Shown piece after piece: positions 52,248-61,046 of a stretch of 64,000 nt of DNA. This DNA is from JBBDJB01 sp040880125. Lineage in GTDB: Bacteria; Planctomycetota; Planctomycetia; Pirellulales; JBBDJB01. The DNA is taken from positions 124,001 to 188,000 of the forward strand of contig JBBDJB010000054.1 of the NCBI GenBank assembly GCA_040880125.1. Direction: 5' to 3'. The position numbers were made by a program, and so were the translations under genes. The stretch's first letter is position 1. Each line of letters starts with the position of its first letter. A model generated the notes under the pieces. The model saw only the letters and a list, made by a program, of their open reading frames with translations, was not told the origin of the DNA and ran no database searches.

Positions 52248-53282
52248 TTAAGCCAGCACGGTTTTGCCGGGGCGTCCGGCGATCTCCTGCACGTACCGCG
52301 GCACCGCATAGCCAGGCAGCCGTGCCCGCAGTTCGTTGATAATCTGGAGCCCTTGTGCCACGGGCACTTCGAAATGCGCCGCCCCCGCTACGCGGTCTAG
52401 CTGGTGGAGGTAGTAGGGCATCACCCGTAAGTCGACCAGCCGTTCGCACAATTCCGCCATCGCCGCGACACTATCATTCACTCCGCGCAGCAGCACGGCT
52501 TGGTTCAGCACAGGAACCCCGGCCTCGACCAGCCGCGTCAGCGCGGCGGCTACTTCGCCGTCGATCTCCGCGGCGTGATTGACATGCACCACCATCACCG
52601 GCGCCAGACGACTTCCGGTCAGCCAGCGAAGCAGCTCCTCGGTGACGCGCTGGGGGATCATGATCGGCAGCCGAGTATGCACCCGCAGCCGCGTCAAATG
52701 GGATATCGCGGCCAATTGCTGGGCCAGTTCGGCCAGATGCCGGTCGATCAGCATCAAGGGGTCTCCGCCGCTGAGGATCACTTCCCGCAGCTCGCGGTCG
52801 CGGGCGATCTCGCCGATCGCCGGCTGCCAGTCGCGCGGGGCGTGTGGATTCTGGCCATAGGGGTAGTGGCGGCGGAAGCAGTAGCGACAATGGACCGCGC
52901 ACGCGCCGGTGGTGACCAGCAGCACCCGGCCGCGGTATTTCGAAAGCAGCCCCGGCGACCGCCGAGCGGTCACGTCGCCGACCGGATCCGCGAGGAAGCC
53001 TTCAACCGGCGCGGTTTCGGCGTCGAGCGGTAGCACCTGGCGCAGCAGCGGGTCGTTCGGGTCGCCCGGCCGCATGCGGGCGATCAGCTCGCGAGGCACG
53101 AACAGCGGGAAGTCGCCATGTGCGGCAGTCGCACGCTTGGCCAGCTCCGAGGGAAGATCGAGCAGCCGGCAAAGCTCGCCCGGGTGTCGCACCGCGCGCT
53201 TCACGGACTGCCGCCAGGAGGCTGGGCCGCAAGCGCTTTGGTCGGCGCCGACAGGTTCATGGCTAACGGTTATAATCGTCAT
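52248..53282 (-). CDS. epmB: EF-P beta-lysylation protein (lysine 2,3-aminomutase family)
   Basis: 344 residues from the ATG at 53282. The radical SAM motif is Cys-x3-Cys-x2-Cys (CAVHCRYC) followed by FRRHYPY, and the family segments LREVILSGGDPLMLIDRHL, LRVHTRLPIMIPQRV, VVHVNHAAEID, VLLRGVNDSVAAMAEL and VMPYYLHQLDRVAGAAHF are present. EpmB converts (S)-alpha-lysine to (R)-beta-lysine that EpmA attaches to EF-P. The efp gene is divergent, 142 bp away, which supports the call. No epmA is seen in the window. Length matches EpmB (about 340). Confidence 0.92.
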   Translation of the reverse strand: MTIITVSHEPVGADQSACGPASWRQSVKRAVRHPGELCRLLDLPSELAKRATAAHGDFPLFVPRELIARMRPGDPNDPLLRQVLPLDAETAPVEGFLADPVGDVTARRSPGLLSKYRGRVLLVTTGACAVHCRYCFRRHYPYGQNPHAPRDWQPAIGEIARDRELREVILSGGDPLMLIDRHLAELAQQLAAISHLTRLRVHTRLPIMIPQRVTEELLRWLTGSRLAPVMVVHVNHAAEIDGEVAAALTRLVEAGVPVLNQAVLLRGVNDSVAAMAELCERLVDLRVMPYYLHQLDRVAGAAHFEVPVAQGLQIINELRARLPGYAVPRYVQEIAGRPGKTVLA

Positions 53283-53424
53283 GGAAACGCGGCTGCTGCC
53301 TCGCGCCGAAGCGGTGGGGAATGCCTGGCCGGCCGCCGTCACCGGTTACAAGCTACCGGGCCGATTCACGAGGCCCAATCCAAAGTTAACGATTCATTTT
53401 AGGGCGCAATACAGGAAAGCAAAA

Positions 53425-53997
53425 GTGGCGACATATAGCACGAGCGAGTTTCGCAAGGGGCTCAAAGTACTGATGGATGGCGATCCCTACCAGTTGATCG
53501 AATGCAACTTCGTGAAACCGGGCAAGGGGGTCGCCTTCTACAAGTGCAAGCTCCGCCATCTGTTGAAGAGCACGGTCCTCGATCGAAACTTCCGGGCCGG
53601 CCAATCGCTGGAGGCCGCCGACGTCACCGAGTTCGAGGCCCAGTTTCTCTACCGCCAGGGGAACAGCTTCGCCTTCATGGACAATGTCACGTACGAGCAA
53701 TACGAGCTTACGCAGGATCAGGTCGACGAAGCCTGGAAGTTCCTCAAAGAAGGCACGCTCTGCCAGATGGTGCTGTTTAACAACACGCCGATCTCGGTGA
53801 CGCCGCCGAACCACGTGGTGCTCAAGGTGGAATATTGCGAGCCGGCGGTGCGGGGGAACACGGCCACCAACGTGACCAAGCCGGTGCAACTGGAGACCGG
53901 GGCCGAGATCAATGCGCCCGCCTTCGTCGAACAAGGCTCGTATATCAAGGTCGACACTCGAAGCGGAGAGTACATCGAGCGGGCGAAAGAGCCCTAA
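53425..53997 (+). CDS. efp: Elongation factor P
   Basis: 190 residues from a GTG at 53425, preceded by AGGAAA. The N-terminal KOW-like domain (YSTSEFRKGLKVLMDGDPYQLIECNFVKPGKG) carries Lys34 in the KPGKG loop, the residue that receives beta-lysine. Then AFYKCKLRHLLKSTVLDRNFRAGQSLE, the OB domains (TEFEAQFLYRQGNSFAFMDNVTYEQYEL) and the C-terminal GAEINAPAFVEQGSYIKVDTRSGEYIER are typical. EF-P relieves ribosome stalling at polyproline. The presence of epmB next door and Lys34 indicate the EpmAB modification system. Confidence 0.96.
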   Translation: MATYSTSEFRKGLKVLMDGDPYQLIECNFVKPGKGVAFYKCKLRHLLKSTVLDRNFRAGQSLEAADVTEFEAQFLYRQGNSFAFMDNVTYEQYELTQDQVDEAWKFLKEGTLCQMVLFNNTPISVTPPNHVVLKVEYCEPAVRGNTATNVTKPVQLETGAEINAPAFVEQGSYIKVDTRSGEYIERAKEP

Positions 53998-54011
53998 TCC
54001 TACTGAGCAGA

Positions 54012-54098
54012 GTCGGAAAAGGGGACTGGCTCGATGCGGACGACACGCGCGCAGTGGGCGAGAACGACTGCGCCTCGTGCCTGTCCCCCTTTTTCGAC
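54012..54098. repeat. Inverted-repeat element, copy F (first of pair)
   Basis: GTCGGAAAAGGGGACTGGCT at the left, GTGCCTGTCCCCCTTTTTC plus GAC at the right. Starts 14 bp after the efp stop. Confidence 0.85.
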
Positions 54099-54126
54099 GG
54101 AGCGATCGGAGAGAACGCTGGAACTT

Positions 54127-54210
54127 GGAAATGGACAGGCATCTTATCGCCGCCGCCGGTCACCCCGAGAGCTTTTCGAAATTATGCGATAAGCAGCCAG
54201 TCCCATTTCC
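54127..54210. repeat. Inverted-repeat element, copy G (second of pair)
   Basis: GGAAATGGACAGGCATC at the left, GCAGCCAGTCCCATTTCC at the right; inner CTTATCGC and GCGATAAG. The pair F/G has the same arrangement as E0/E. Confidence 0.85.
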
Positions 54211-54271
54211 CGCCAGGTGGCACTGAAGAAGTCGGACGATGCCTTCCCGACGTGGAGATTGAAACCGAAAG

Positions 54272-54757
54272 ATGGATTACCCCGGCATCGACGGCTTTCT
54301 GGGGACGCGGGCGTCTTTGATGCTCGATCTGGTGTCGCTGGCCATGCTGGTGGTCATTCCGCTGCTCGCCTGGAGCATCTACTTGGTTCGCTACCGGCGC
54401 AAGCATGATTTGCACAAGCGCGTTCAACTGGTGCTGGCGGCCGTGTTGGCCGTAGCAGTTACGGCATTTGAAATCGAAATGCGGATGTACGGATGGACGC
54501 ACCGCGCGACCGGACCGGAGGGCGGCGCCGTGCCGCGGCACGTTTACACGGCGCTGGGCGTCCACCTGGTGTTCGCCATCTCCACGACCGTGCTGTGGGT
54601 GTTCGTGGTGGTGCAGGCGCTGCGGCGGATGCCCAATCCACCCGGCCCCTGTGCCTACAGCCGGCGGCACAAGCTATGGGGCTGGATCGCCGCGGTCGAC
54701 ATGCTCGGCACCGCGGTCACCGGGTGGATCTTTTATGTGCTGGCGTTTGCGCTGTAA
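54272..54757 (+). CDS. DUF420 family membrane protein
   Basis: 161 residues with four membrane segments: LMLDLVSLAMLVVIPLLAWSIYLV, RVQLVLAAVLAVAVTAFEIEM, TALGVHLVFAISTTVLWVFVVV and LWGWIAAVDMLGTAVTGWIFYVLAF. The pattern with HKRVQ, the His of VHLVFA and the RRHKLWG loop belongs to DUF420 (CtaM/YozB-like proteins linked to cytochrome oxidase assembly in some bacteria). No cytochrome oxidase gene is nearby, so the role here is open. Confidence 0.82.
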   Translation: MDYPGIDGFLGTRASLMLDLVSLAMLVVIPLLAWSIYLVRYRRKHDLHKRVQLVLAAVLAVAVTAFEIEMRMYGWTHRATGPEGGAVPRHVYTALGVHLVFAISTTVLWVFVVVQALRRMPNPPGPCAYSRRHKLWGWIAAVDMLGTAVTGWIFYVLAFAL

Positions 54758-55200
54758 TGTGCGCACGTGTGCCACGGCTGGTCCAGCCGTGCCGAGGGTT
54801 TCGCCCACCGACAAGAATGTCTGTGCCACCGAACGTAGTTGAATTGGTGACAGTTCAGCAAAAGTGAGGGGCGGTCGGAATTCTCACGAATTCAACTGCG
54901 AGAAGAATGTCTGGGCCACCTTGGGAGCGGTCCTGGGGTTATTTACAATGAATACGTGCGTTTGGACGATCCGTGACGCCGCACCGCCGTCGCACACGCC
55001 CCTGGCATGCACGGCGCAACTCGGTACAATGGCGACAGGGTTGGACGGCCGCTTGATCGCGAAAATGCGGGCAAGCATCCGGTATTCCCTCTCCTTGCGA
55101 ACACGCATGCGTGTTCTTGGCATCCCGGCTAACCATCCTCGAACCGATCGGCGCGAACCGGTCGGGCTCGATCGGAGAATCCCCGCGCACGCGAACCTTA
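54758..55200. other. Gene-free stretch before gcvT with several hairpins
   Basis: It holds a CACGGCTGG hairpin (54770-54793), two degenerate GCACAGAC remnants (about 54810-54830 and 54900-54920), CTGAA-type hairpins at 54840-54858 and 54878-54897, and an 18-bp palindrome at 55099-55116. I see no glycine riboswitch. Confidence 0.55.
55099..55116. promoter_or_regulatory. Perfect 18-bp palindrome upstream of gcvT
   Basis: GAACACGCATGCGTGTTC, 84 bp before the gcvT start. Symmetric with no loop, so it looks like a dimeric-regulator site rather than an RNA hairpin. The binding protein is unknown. Confidence 0.5.
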
Positions 55201-56319
55201 ATGGTGCCCATGACCACTCAACTCGCGACGACTCCGCTTCACAGTTGGCACGCTTCGCACGGCGCGCGATTAGTAGATTTCGCGGGTTGGTCCATGCCGG
55301 TTCAATATCGCTCGATTATCGACGAACACACCGCCACGCGCAGCGCCGTGGGAATGTTCGACGTCTCGCACATGGGCCGCTTGCGGTTCTCCGGCGCCGA
55401 TGCCGCCGACTTTCTCGACTATATGGTGACGCGGCGAGTGGCCGATTTGCGTCCGGGTCAGATCCGGTACGGGCTGGTCACTAACGACCAGGCAGGCATC
55501 CTGGACGACGTACTGGTGTACCGCCTGGCAGATGCAGACGGGGCCGAGTACCAGATGGTGGTTAACGCCAGCAACCGGGAGAAGATTCTCGATTGGCTAA
55601 ATCAGCACGCCGGCGACTACGACGTGCGAATCGATGACGCGACCCTGGAAACAGCGATGATCGCCGTGCAGGGGCCACAGGCGATCTCCCTCGTGCAACC
55701 GCTGGTCGATTGCGAACTGGCCGGCATGAAGTACTACCGCTGCGGGTCGGCCAATCTGGCGGGCCACCAGGCCCTGGTGAGCCGCACCGGCTATACGGGC
55801 GAAGACGGGTGCGAGCTGATCGTGCCGTCCGAGGACGCCGAAGCCGTGTGGGAAGTTGTCCTCGGGGCCGGCCATTCCGTCGGGGCGCAGCCGGCCGGAC
55901 TCGGCTGCCGCGATACGCTGCGGCTCGAGGCCGCCATGCCGCTGTACGGCCACGAGCTATCCGAAGTCATCAATCCGGTGCAGGCCGGCCTTGCGTTTGC
56001 CTACAACCTGGAAGACCGAAACTTCATCGGCCGCGATGCGATCGCCCGCTTCGAGAAAGACGCCAGCCTTCCGCGGCGGATTGGCCTCTCGCTTTCCGGC
56101 AAGCGGGTTCCGCGCGAGGGCTGCCCGATCGAGATCGACGGCCGACGAGTGGGCGAGGTCACCAGCGGCACGTTTTCGCCGACGCTGTCGCGGCCGATCG
56201 CCATGGGCTACGTCGAGCCGGACCACGCCGCGGAAGGTACGAAGCTGGCGATTGACATCCGCGGTCGCCGCGAACCGGCCGAAGTGGTGAGCCTGCCGTT
56301 TTACAAGCGTCCCCACTAA
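55201..56319 (+). CDS. gcvT: Glycine cleavage system T protein (aminomethyltransferase)
   Basis: 372 residues from the ATG at 55201 (55210 also possible). Family features: TPLHSWHASHGARLVDFAGWSMPVQYRSIIDEH, FDVSHMGRLRFSGADAADFLDYM, GILDDVLVYRL, SRTGYTGEDGCELIVPSEDAEAVW, CRDTLRLEAAMPLYGHEL and the C-terminal GEVTSGTFSPTLSRPIAMGYV. It transfers the methylene carbon from GcvH-bound aminomethyl lipoate to tetrahydrofolate and releases ammonia. First gene of gcvT-gcvH-gcvPA-gcvPB-lipoate ligase. Confidence 0.96.
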   Translation: MVPMTTQLATTPLHSWHASHGARLVDFAGWSMPVQYRSIIDEHTATRSAVGMFDVSHMGRLRFSGADAADFLDYMVTRRVADLRPGQIRYGLVTNDQAGILDDVLVYRLADADGAEYQMVVNASNREKILDWLNQHAGDYDVRIDDATLETAMIAVQGPQAISLVQPLVDCELAGMKYYRCGSANLAGHQALVSRTGYTGEDGCELIVPSEDAEAVWEVVLGAGHSVGAQPAGLGCRDTLRLEAAMPLYGHELSEVINPVQAGLAFAYNLEDRNFIGRDAIARFEKDASLPRRIGLSLSGKRVPREGCPIEIDGRRVGEVTSGTFSPTLSRPIAMGYVEPDHAAEGTKLAIDIRGRREPAEVVSLPFYKRPH

Positions 56320-56368
56320 GACTGATTACGCCTATCGTTTATTGGAAATGTCGTCAGGAGGTCCCATC

Positions 56369-56770
56369 GTGAAGCCGGAAGAACTGCACTACGCCAAGAC
56401 GCATGAGTGGGTCCATGTCGCGGAAGACGGACCGGGCGGAAAGACGGCGACAGTCGGCATTTCGGCGTTCGCCGTCGAAGCGCTAACCGATCTGGTGTTC
56501 ATCGAGCTGCCGGAAGTCGGCCGCGACGTGAAGGCCGGCGAATCGTTCGGCGAAATCGAATCGGTCAAGGCGGTCAGCGACATTTACTCGCCGATCTCGG
56601 GCAAGGTCATCGAGGTGAACGACAAGTTGCCGGACAATCTCGACCTGCTCTCGGAAGACGCCTACGGCGAAGGGTGGGTTGCCAAGCTGCAAATCAGCGA
56701 CGAATCCGGTCTGGCCGATCTGCTGGACTACGCGGCCTATCAAAAGTTGTGCGCCGAAGAGGAACATTGA
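56369..56770 (+). CDS. gcvH: Glycine cleavage system H protein
   Basis: 133 residues from a GTG at 56369, chosen because AGGAGGT lies 6 nt upstream. A typical GcvH: LHYAKTHEWVHV, TVGISAFAVEALTDLVFIELPEVGRDV, and Lys67 in ESVKAVSD that carries the lipoyl group; then YSPISGKVIEVNDKLPDNLDLLSEDAYGEGWVAKL. It shuttles the aminomethyl group between GcvP, GcvT and dihydrolipoamide dehydrogenase. It begins 49 bp after gcvT. Confidence 0.96.
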   Translation: MKPEELHYAKTHEWVHVAEDGPGGKTATVGISAFAVEALTDLVFIELPEVGRDVKAGESFGEIESVKAVSDIYSPISGKVIEVNDKLPDNLDLLSEDAYGEGWVAKLQISDESGLADLLDYAAYQKLCAEEEH

Positions 56771-56818
56771 CGGTTTAGTCATCCGCTAGGGCACCTGAAG
56801 TGAGGCTCCCCTGAAACG

Positions 56819-56839
56819 CCCTCTCCCTTTGGGAGAGGG
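56819..56839. repeat. CCCTCTCCC hairpin between gcvH and gcvPA
   Basis: CCCTCTCCC-TTT-GGGAGAGGG, followed by CCGGGGAGAG. It lies in the 183-bp gap inside the gcv operon and may cause partial termination or stabilise the upstream mRNA. Confidence 0.7.
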
Positions 56840-56953
56840 CCGGGGAGAGCGACATTGGCCCCGCCTGTGAAGCCCGCACTGTAGGACGCCGCGAATTAGA
56901 GGAACAGCGATCCAACGACGCACTACTACGAAAACCAAACCAGGGAGTTGTGG

Positions 56954-58321
56954 ATGCCCTATCTGTATAACACCGAGGAAGACCAGCGCGAGATGCTTTC
57001 GGCGATCGGCGCGGAATCGATCGACGAGCTGTTCGACTCCATCCCGGCGGAGTGCCGGTTGGGGCGGCCGCTCGAGATCCCGCCGGCGCTGTCGGAATTG
57101 GAGCTCACCCAGCACATGTCCGAACTGGCCGGTCGAAACGGCCACGCGGGCGAGATGGTCTGCTTTTTGGGCGGCGGCAGCTACGACCACTTCGTGCCCG
57201 CGGTCGTCGACGCCATTGCCTCGCGCGGCGAGTTCTACACCTCGTACACGCCCTATCAGGCGGAAGTCAGCCAGGGCAACCTGCAGGTGATGTTCGAGTA
57301 CCAGTCGCTGATCGCGCGGCTGACGGGCATGGATATCTCCAACGCCAGCGTCTACGACGGCGGCAGCGCCGCGGCCGAAGCGGTACTGATGGCGCTAAGC
57401 TGCACGAAGCGGCACGGCAAGGTGGTGGTGGCCGGCAGCGTCCATCCCGAGTACCGGCAGATCATCGCCACGTATCTGCAAAACATCCAAACGGAACTCG
57501 TCACGATCGACGCACCCGGCGGCGTAGTACCGCCGGAGAAGCTGGCCGCGGCCATCGATGATCAAACTGCCTGCGTGCTGATTCAGCAGCCGAACTTCTT
57601 TGGGTGTTTGGAAGACGCGGCCGACATCTGTCGCGCGGCCCATGAGAAGGGCGCGCTGGCGGTCGTGTCGGTCGATCCGCTCAGCCTGGGCGTGCTCAAG
57701 CGGCCGGGCGATTACGGCGCGGACATCGTCGTAGCCGAGGGGCACGCGCTAGGGACGCCCATGTCCTATGGCGGACCGTACCTGGGCGTGATGGCCTGCA
57801 AGAGCGAGCTGGTGCGGCGGATGCCCGGCCGCATCGCCGGCGAGACGGTCGACCGCCGCGGGCGGCGCTGCTTCGTATTGACGCTGCAAACCCGCGAGCA
57901 ACATATCCGCCGCGAGAAGGCCACGAGCAACATCTGCACCAACCAAGGGCTGTTCGCACTGCGGGCGGCCGTTTATCTGGCACTGATGGGTCCGCACGGC
58001 ATGCGCGAGCTCGGTGAGCTGTGCCTGAAGAAGTCGCGCTACGCGGCCGAGCAGGTTACGCGCGACGAGCGGCTCTCGCTCGCTTTCTCCCATCCCACGT
58101 TCAAGGAGTTCGTCGTCCGTGATCGCCAGGGCGACGTGCCGGAGTTGATGCAGCGTGGGTTGGAGGCGGGCATCCTGGCCGGCGTGCCGCTGGAGCCGTG
58201 GTACCCGGACCTGGCCGATTGCTTCCTCGTGGCGGTCACGGAGAAGCGCACCCGAGCTCATATCGACGCGCTGGCGTCGGCACTTACTCAATCGACGAAG
58301 GCGGCTGCTGCCTATGCGTAA
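56954..58321 (+). CDS. gcvPA: Glycine dehydrogenase (decarboxylating) subunit 1
   Basis: 455 residues from the ATG at 56954, with GGGAG 6 nt upstream. It is the N-terminal half of P protein, as in split GcvP of Gram-positives and many other bacteria: MPYLYNTEEDQREMLSAIG, FLGGGSYDHFVPAVVDAI, FYTSYTPYQAEVSQGNLQVMFEYQSLIARLTGMDISNASVYDGGSAAAEAVLMA. The end (HIRREKATSNICTNQGLFAL, YLALMGPHGM) is typical. With GcvPB it decarboxylates glycine using PLP. The stop overlaps the gcvPB start by 8 nt. Confidence 0.96.
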   Translation: MPYLYNTEEDQREMLSAIGAESIDELFDSIPAECRLGRPLEIPPALSELELTQHMSELAGRNGHAGEMVCFLGGGSYDHFVPAVVDAIASRGEFYTSYTPYQAEVSQGNLQVMFEYQSLIARLTGMDISNASVYDGGSAAAEAVLMALSCTKRHGKVVVAGSVHPEYRQIIATYLQNIQTELVTIDAPGGVVPPEKLAAAIDDQTACVLIQQPNFFGCLEDAADICRAAHEKGALAVVSVDPLSLGVLKRPGDYGADIVVAEGHALGTPMSYGGPYLGVMACKSELVRRMPGRIAGETVDRRGRRCFVLTLQTREQHIRREKATSNICTNQGLFALRAAVYLALMGPHGMRELGELCLKKSRYAAEQVTRDERLSLAFSHPTFKEFVVRDRQGDVPELMQRGLEAGILAGVPLEPWYPDLADCFLVAVTEKRTRAHIDALASALTQSTKAAAAYA

Positions 58322-59768
58322 CACGCACGCGACGAAACTGCTATTCGAACTCTCCAAGCCGGGCCGCCGCGCGGCGCGACTGCCCAAGAGCGACGTGCCG
58401 GAGGTTTCCGTCGAGGAACTGCTTCCCGAGGGCGCCCGGGCCGATGCGCCTCCCCCGCTGCCGGAAGTTTCCGAGCCAGAGGTCGTCCGGCACTTCACGA
58501 ATCTCTCGACGCTGAACATGTCCGTCGACACGCACTTCTACCCGCTCGGCTCCTGCACGATGAAGTACAACCCCAAGCGCAACGAGCGGATCGCCGCCAT
58601 GCCGGGCATGTGCGATCTGCACCCCTACCAGCCGGAAAGTACGCTGCAGGGGCTGCTGGCGCTGCTGTACGAGCTGCAGGAAATGCTGGCGGAGATCTCA
58701 GGGCTGGAGGCCGTATCGCTGCAACCGGCCGCCGGGGCGCAGGGCGAGCTGACTGCGCTGATGGTGGCTGCCGCGCACTTCCGCGAGCTTGGCGAACATC
58801 GCACGAAGGTGCTCACGCCGGACAGCGCCCACGGCACGAATCCCGCCAGCGCGGCCATGGCCGGCTTTCAAGCGGTGACCGTTAAGAGCACGCCGCGCGG
58901 CTATGTCGACATGGAGGATTTGCAGTCCAAGCTCGACGACCAGGTCGCCGTTTTCATGATCACCAACCCCAACACGCTGGGGATGTTCGAGCGGCAGGTG
59001 CAGCAGATTGCCGACGCGGTGCACGAGCGGGGCGGCTTGATCTACTTGGACGGCGCCAACATGAACGCCATCCTCGGCGTTGCGCGGCCGGGCGATTTCG
59101 GCGCGGACATGATGCACTTCAACCCGCACAAGACCTTCAGCGGGCCGCACGGCGGCGGCGGACCGGGCGCAGGGCCGATCTGCGTCACCAAGACGCTGGC
59201 CGACTACCTGCCGGTCCCGCTGGTCGGCAAGCGGGGCGACGCGTACCGGCTGATGTACGATCGCCCCAAGTCGATCGGCCGCGTGCGGAGCTTTTTCGGA
59301 AACGTCGGCGTGCTGATCCGCGCCTATGCTTACATCCGCACGCATGGGCCGGACGGCCTGAAGCGGATCGCCGAGAACGCCGTGCTCAACGCCAATTATC
59401 TGCTCAGCCGGATCAAGCACATCCTGCCGGTGCCGCAGGGCGAACGCTGCATGCACGAGTTCGTGGCCACCGCGGCGAAGCTCAAAAAAGAAAAGGGCAT
59501 CACCGCCATGGACCTGGCCAAGCGGCTGCTCGACTTCGGCTTTCACGCCCCGACGGTGTACTTTCCGCTCACGGTCCGCGAGTCGATGATGATCGAGCCG
59601 ACCGAGACGGAGAGCAAGGAGACGCTCGACGCGTTCGCCGAAGCCCTGTTCCGCATTACCGAACAATCGTCAGAGCTGTTGCACGAGGCTCCGCACACCA
59701 CCGTGGTCAGCCGGCCCGACGAAGTGCAGGCGGCCCGCAAGCCGCGCATGGTGTATAGCGACCAGTGA
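58314..59768 (+). CDS. gcvPB: Glycine dehydrogenase (decarboxylating) subunit 2
   Basis: 484 residues from the ATG at 58314, inside the end of gcvPA, so translational coupling is likely. It has the PLP lysine Lys273 (HFNPHKTFSGPHGGGGPGAG), STLNMSVDTHFYPLGSCTMKYNPK, ESTLQGLLALLYELQEMLAEISG, LTPDSAHGTNPASAAMAGF and the C-terminal FPLTVRESMMIEPTETESKETLDAF. It is the C-terminal half of P protein and carries the active-site cofactor. It ends at 59768, overlapping the GTG of the lipoate ligase gene. Confidence 0.96.
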   Translation: MRNTHATKLLFELSKPGRRAARLPKSDVPEVSVEELLPEGARADAPPPLPEVSEPEVVRHFTNLSTLNMSVDTHFYPLGSCTMKYNPKRNERIAAMPGMCDLHPYQPESTLQGLLALLYELQEMLAEISGLEAVSLQPAAGAQGELTALMVAAAHFRELGEHRTKVLTPDSAHGTNPASAAMAGFQAVTVKSTPRGYVDMEDLQSKLDDQVAVFMITNPNTLGMFERQVQQIADAVHERGGLIYLDGANMNAILGVARPGDFGADMMHFNPHKTFSGPHGGGGPGAGPICVTKTLADYLPVPLVGKRGDAYRLMYDRPKSIGRVRSFFGNVGVLIRAYAYIRTHGPDGLKRIAENAVLNANYLLSRIKHILPVPQGERCMHEFVATAAKLKKEKGITAMDLAKRLLDFGFHAPTVYFPLTVRESMMIEPTETESKETLDAFAEALFRITEQSSELLHEAPHTTVVSRPDEVQAARKPRMVYSDQ

Positions 59769-60634
59769 GCAAACGGCTGGGAAATAGGCTGGCCCCCGAG
59801 ACGAGACATGCCTTACACTTCAACGCAAATGCCGCGGGTGAGCCAGCGCGCGGAAGCTACCGCAGCCCTGCCGACGTGAACCGCACGAACGCTTTCCTCT
59901 GCCGCACAATCATCGACCCGCCCGCGGCCGGCGCGTGGAATATGGCGGTCGACGAGGCACTTCTGGAAGCGGCCGCCGACGAGGCGGCGTGCTATCTCCG
60001 GTTTTACCAATGGGAGCCGGCGACGCTTTCGCTGGGTTACTTCCAGCGGCATGCCGATCGGCGAGAGCACGAACCCAGCCGCGGCTGCCAACTCGTGCGG
60101 CGGCAAAGTGGCGGCGGCGCGATCGTGCACGACGCGGAGCAGACATATTCGCTGATTGTGCCGCAAGGGCACCCGCTGGCGACCGATGCGCAGTCGCTGT
60201 ACTCGGCCGTGCACGAGGAACTGATCGCCACTCTGGCCGGCTTGGGCATCACCGCGGCGCTTTGCCGCCAGGCCAGCCCGCCCCGGCGCGAGGGTGAACC
60301 CTTTCTCTGCTTTCATCGCCGGGCCGTGGGCGATGTCCTCTGTGGCGGGCACAAAGTCGCCGGCAGTGCACAGCGGCGTCGCCAGGGGGCCGTCCTGCAG
60401 CACGGTAGTGTGCTGCTGGCCGCCTCGCCGGCGGCGCCGGACCTGCCCGGCCTGGCGGAGATCGCCGGCCGTGCGGTTGACGAGAACCTGCTCCGCACTG
60501 GCTGGACGACGCGGCTGGCGGCGCGGTTGAACCTCGAGGTTCAGCCGACGAGACTGGCCGCTGCCCAGGCCGATCGGGCGAATGCACTGGTGGACGACAA
60601 GTACGGCACGGCCTGGTGGAGCGAGCGCCGCTAG
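59765..60634 (+). CDS. Lipoate-protein ligase A family protein
   Basis: 289 residues from a GTG at 59765 that overlaps the gcvPB stop as GTGA. A second GTG at 59876, before NRTNAFLCRTIIDPPAAGAWNMAVDEALLE, is the alternative, as the first 37 residues look non-conserved. LplA features: LRFYQWEPATLSLGYFQRHAD, LVRRQSGGGAIVHDAEQTYSLIVP, and HKVAGSAQRRRQGAVLQHGSVLL with the lipoyl-contacting lysine. It would attach lipoate or octanoate to GcvH, and its place at the end of the gcv operon fits. It could also be an octanoyl transferase. Confidence 0.88.
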   Translation: MSKRLGNRLAPETRHALHFNANAAGEPARGSYRSPADVNRTNAFLCRTIIDPPAAGAWNMAVDEALLEAAADEAACYLRFYQWEPATLSLGYFQRHADRREHEPSRGCQLVRRQSGGGAIVHDAEQTYSLIVPQGHPLATDAQSLYSAVHEELIATLAGLGITAALCRQASPPRREGEPFLCFHRRAVGDVLCGGHKVAGSAQRRRQGAVLQHGSVLLAASPAAPDLPGLAEIAGRAVDENLLRTGWTTRLAARLNLEVQPTRLAAAQADRANALVDDKYGTAWWSERR

Positions 60635-61046
60635 CGCATCGGCGAATGCCCCCGTGCAAACTCGATTGACTCGCCGCGACCGAGAAAGACAGCTTGACTT
60701 ACCGGCTTTCGCGGCCGCGTCGGCATGTCGCTTGCACGATACTGGGGCGACATTGCGACTCGTGCGCCCATCGCTGTGGTTGCTTCCCGTCGAGCCGCGA
60801 CAAGCGCCACTCGCTCTTGCGAGGGGATTCCAACAGCAGTAGCTCTCAGTTACACTGGTGGTCGCTGATCGATCGGTCGGCATCTGTTTTCATATTATTC
60901 TTATGCGACCGGCCGCTTCACGGCCGAAAAACAGGAATAGAGAGACGCGCAGCGGTCGGTTTGCGCCACGGCGTTCGCAGGGTCGAGACTAGTTTTCCAG
61001 CCATTATCTCTTCCCGGTTCTTGGACTCTGCGGAGCGGAAGTCTGT
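60635..61046. other. 412-bp stretch without a supported gene
   Basis: Between the lipoate ligase and FHA genes. I see only an inverted CGGCCG pair near 60919-60935, no member of the repeat families and no coding signal. Confidence 0.4.

Noticed and set aside
54758..55200. Glycine riboswitch upstream of gcvT
   Set aside because: I could not find the paired aptamer pattern; only small hairpins and an 18-bp palindrome are visible.
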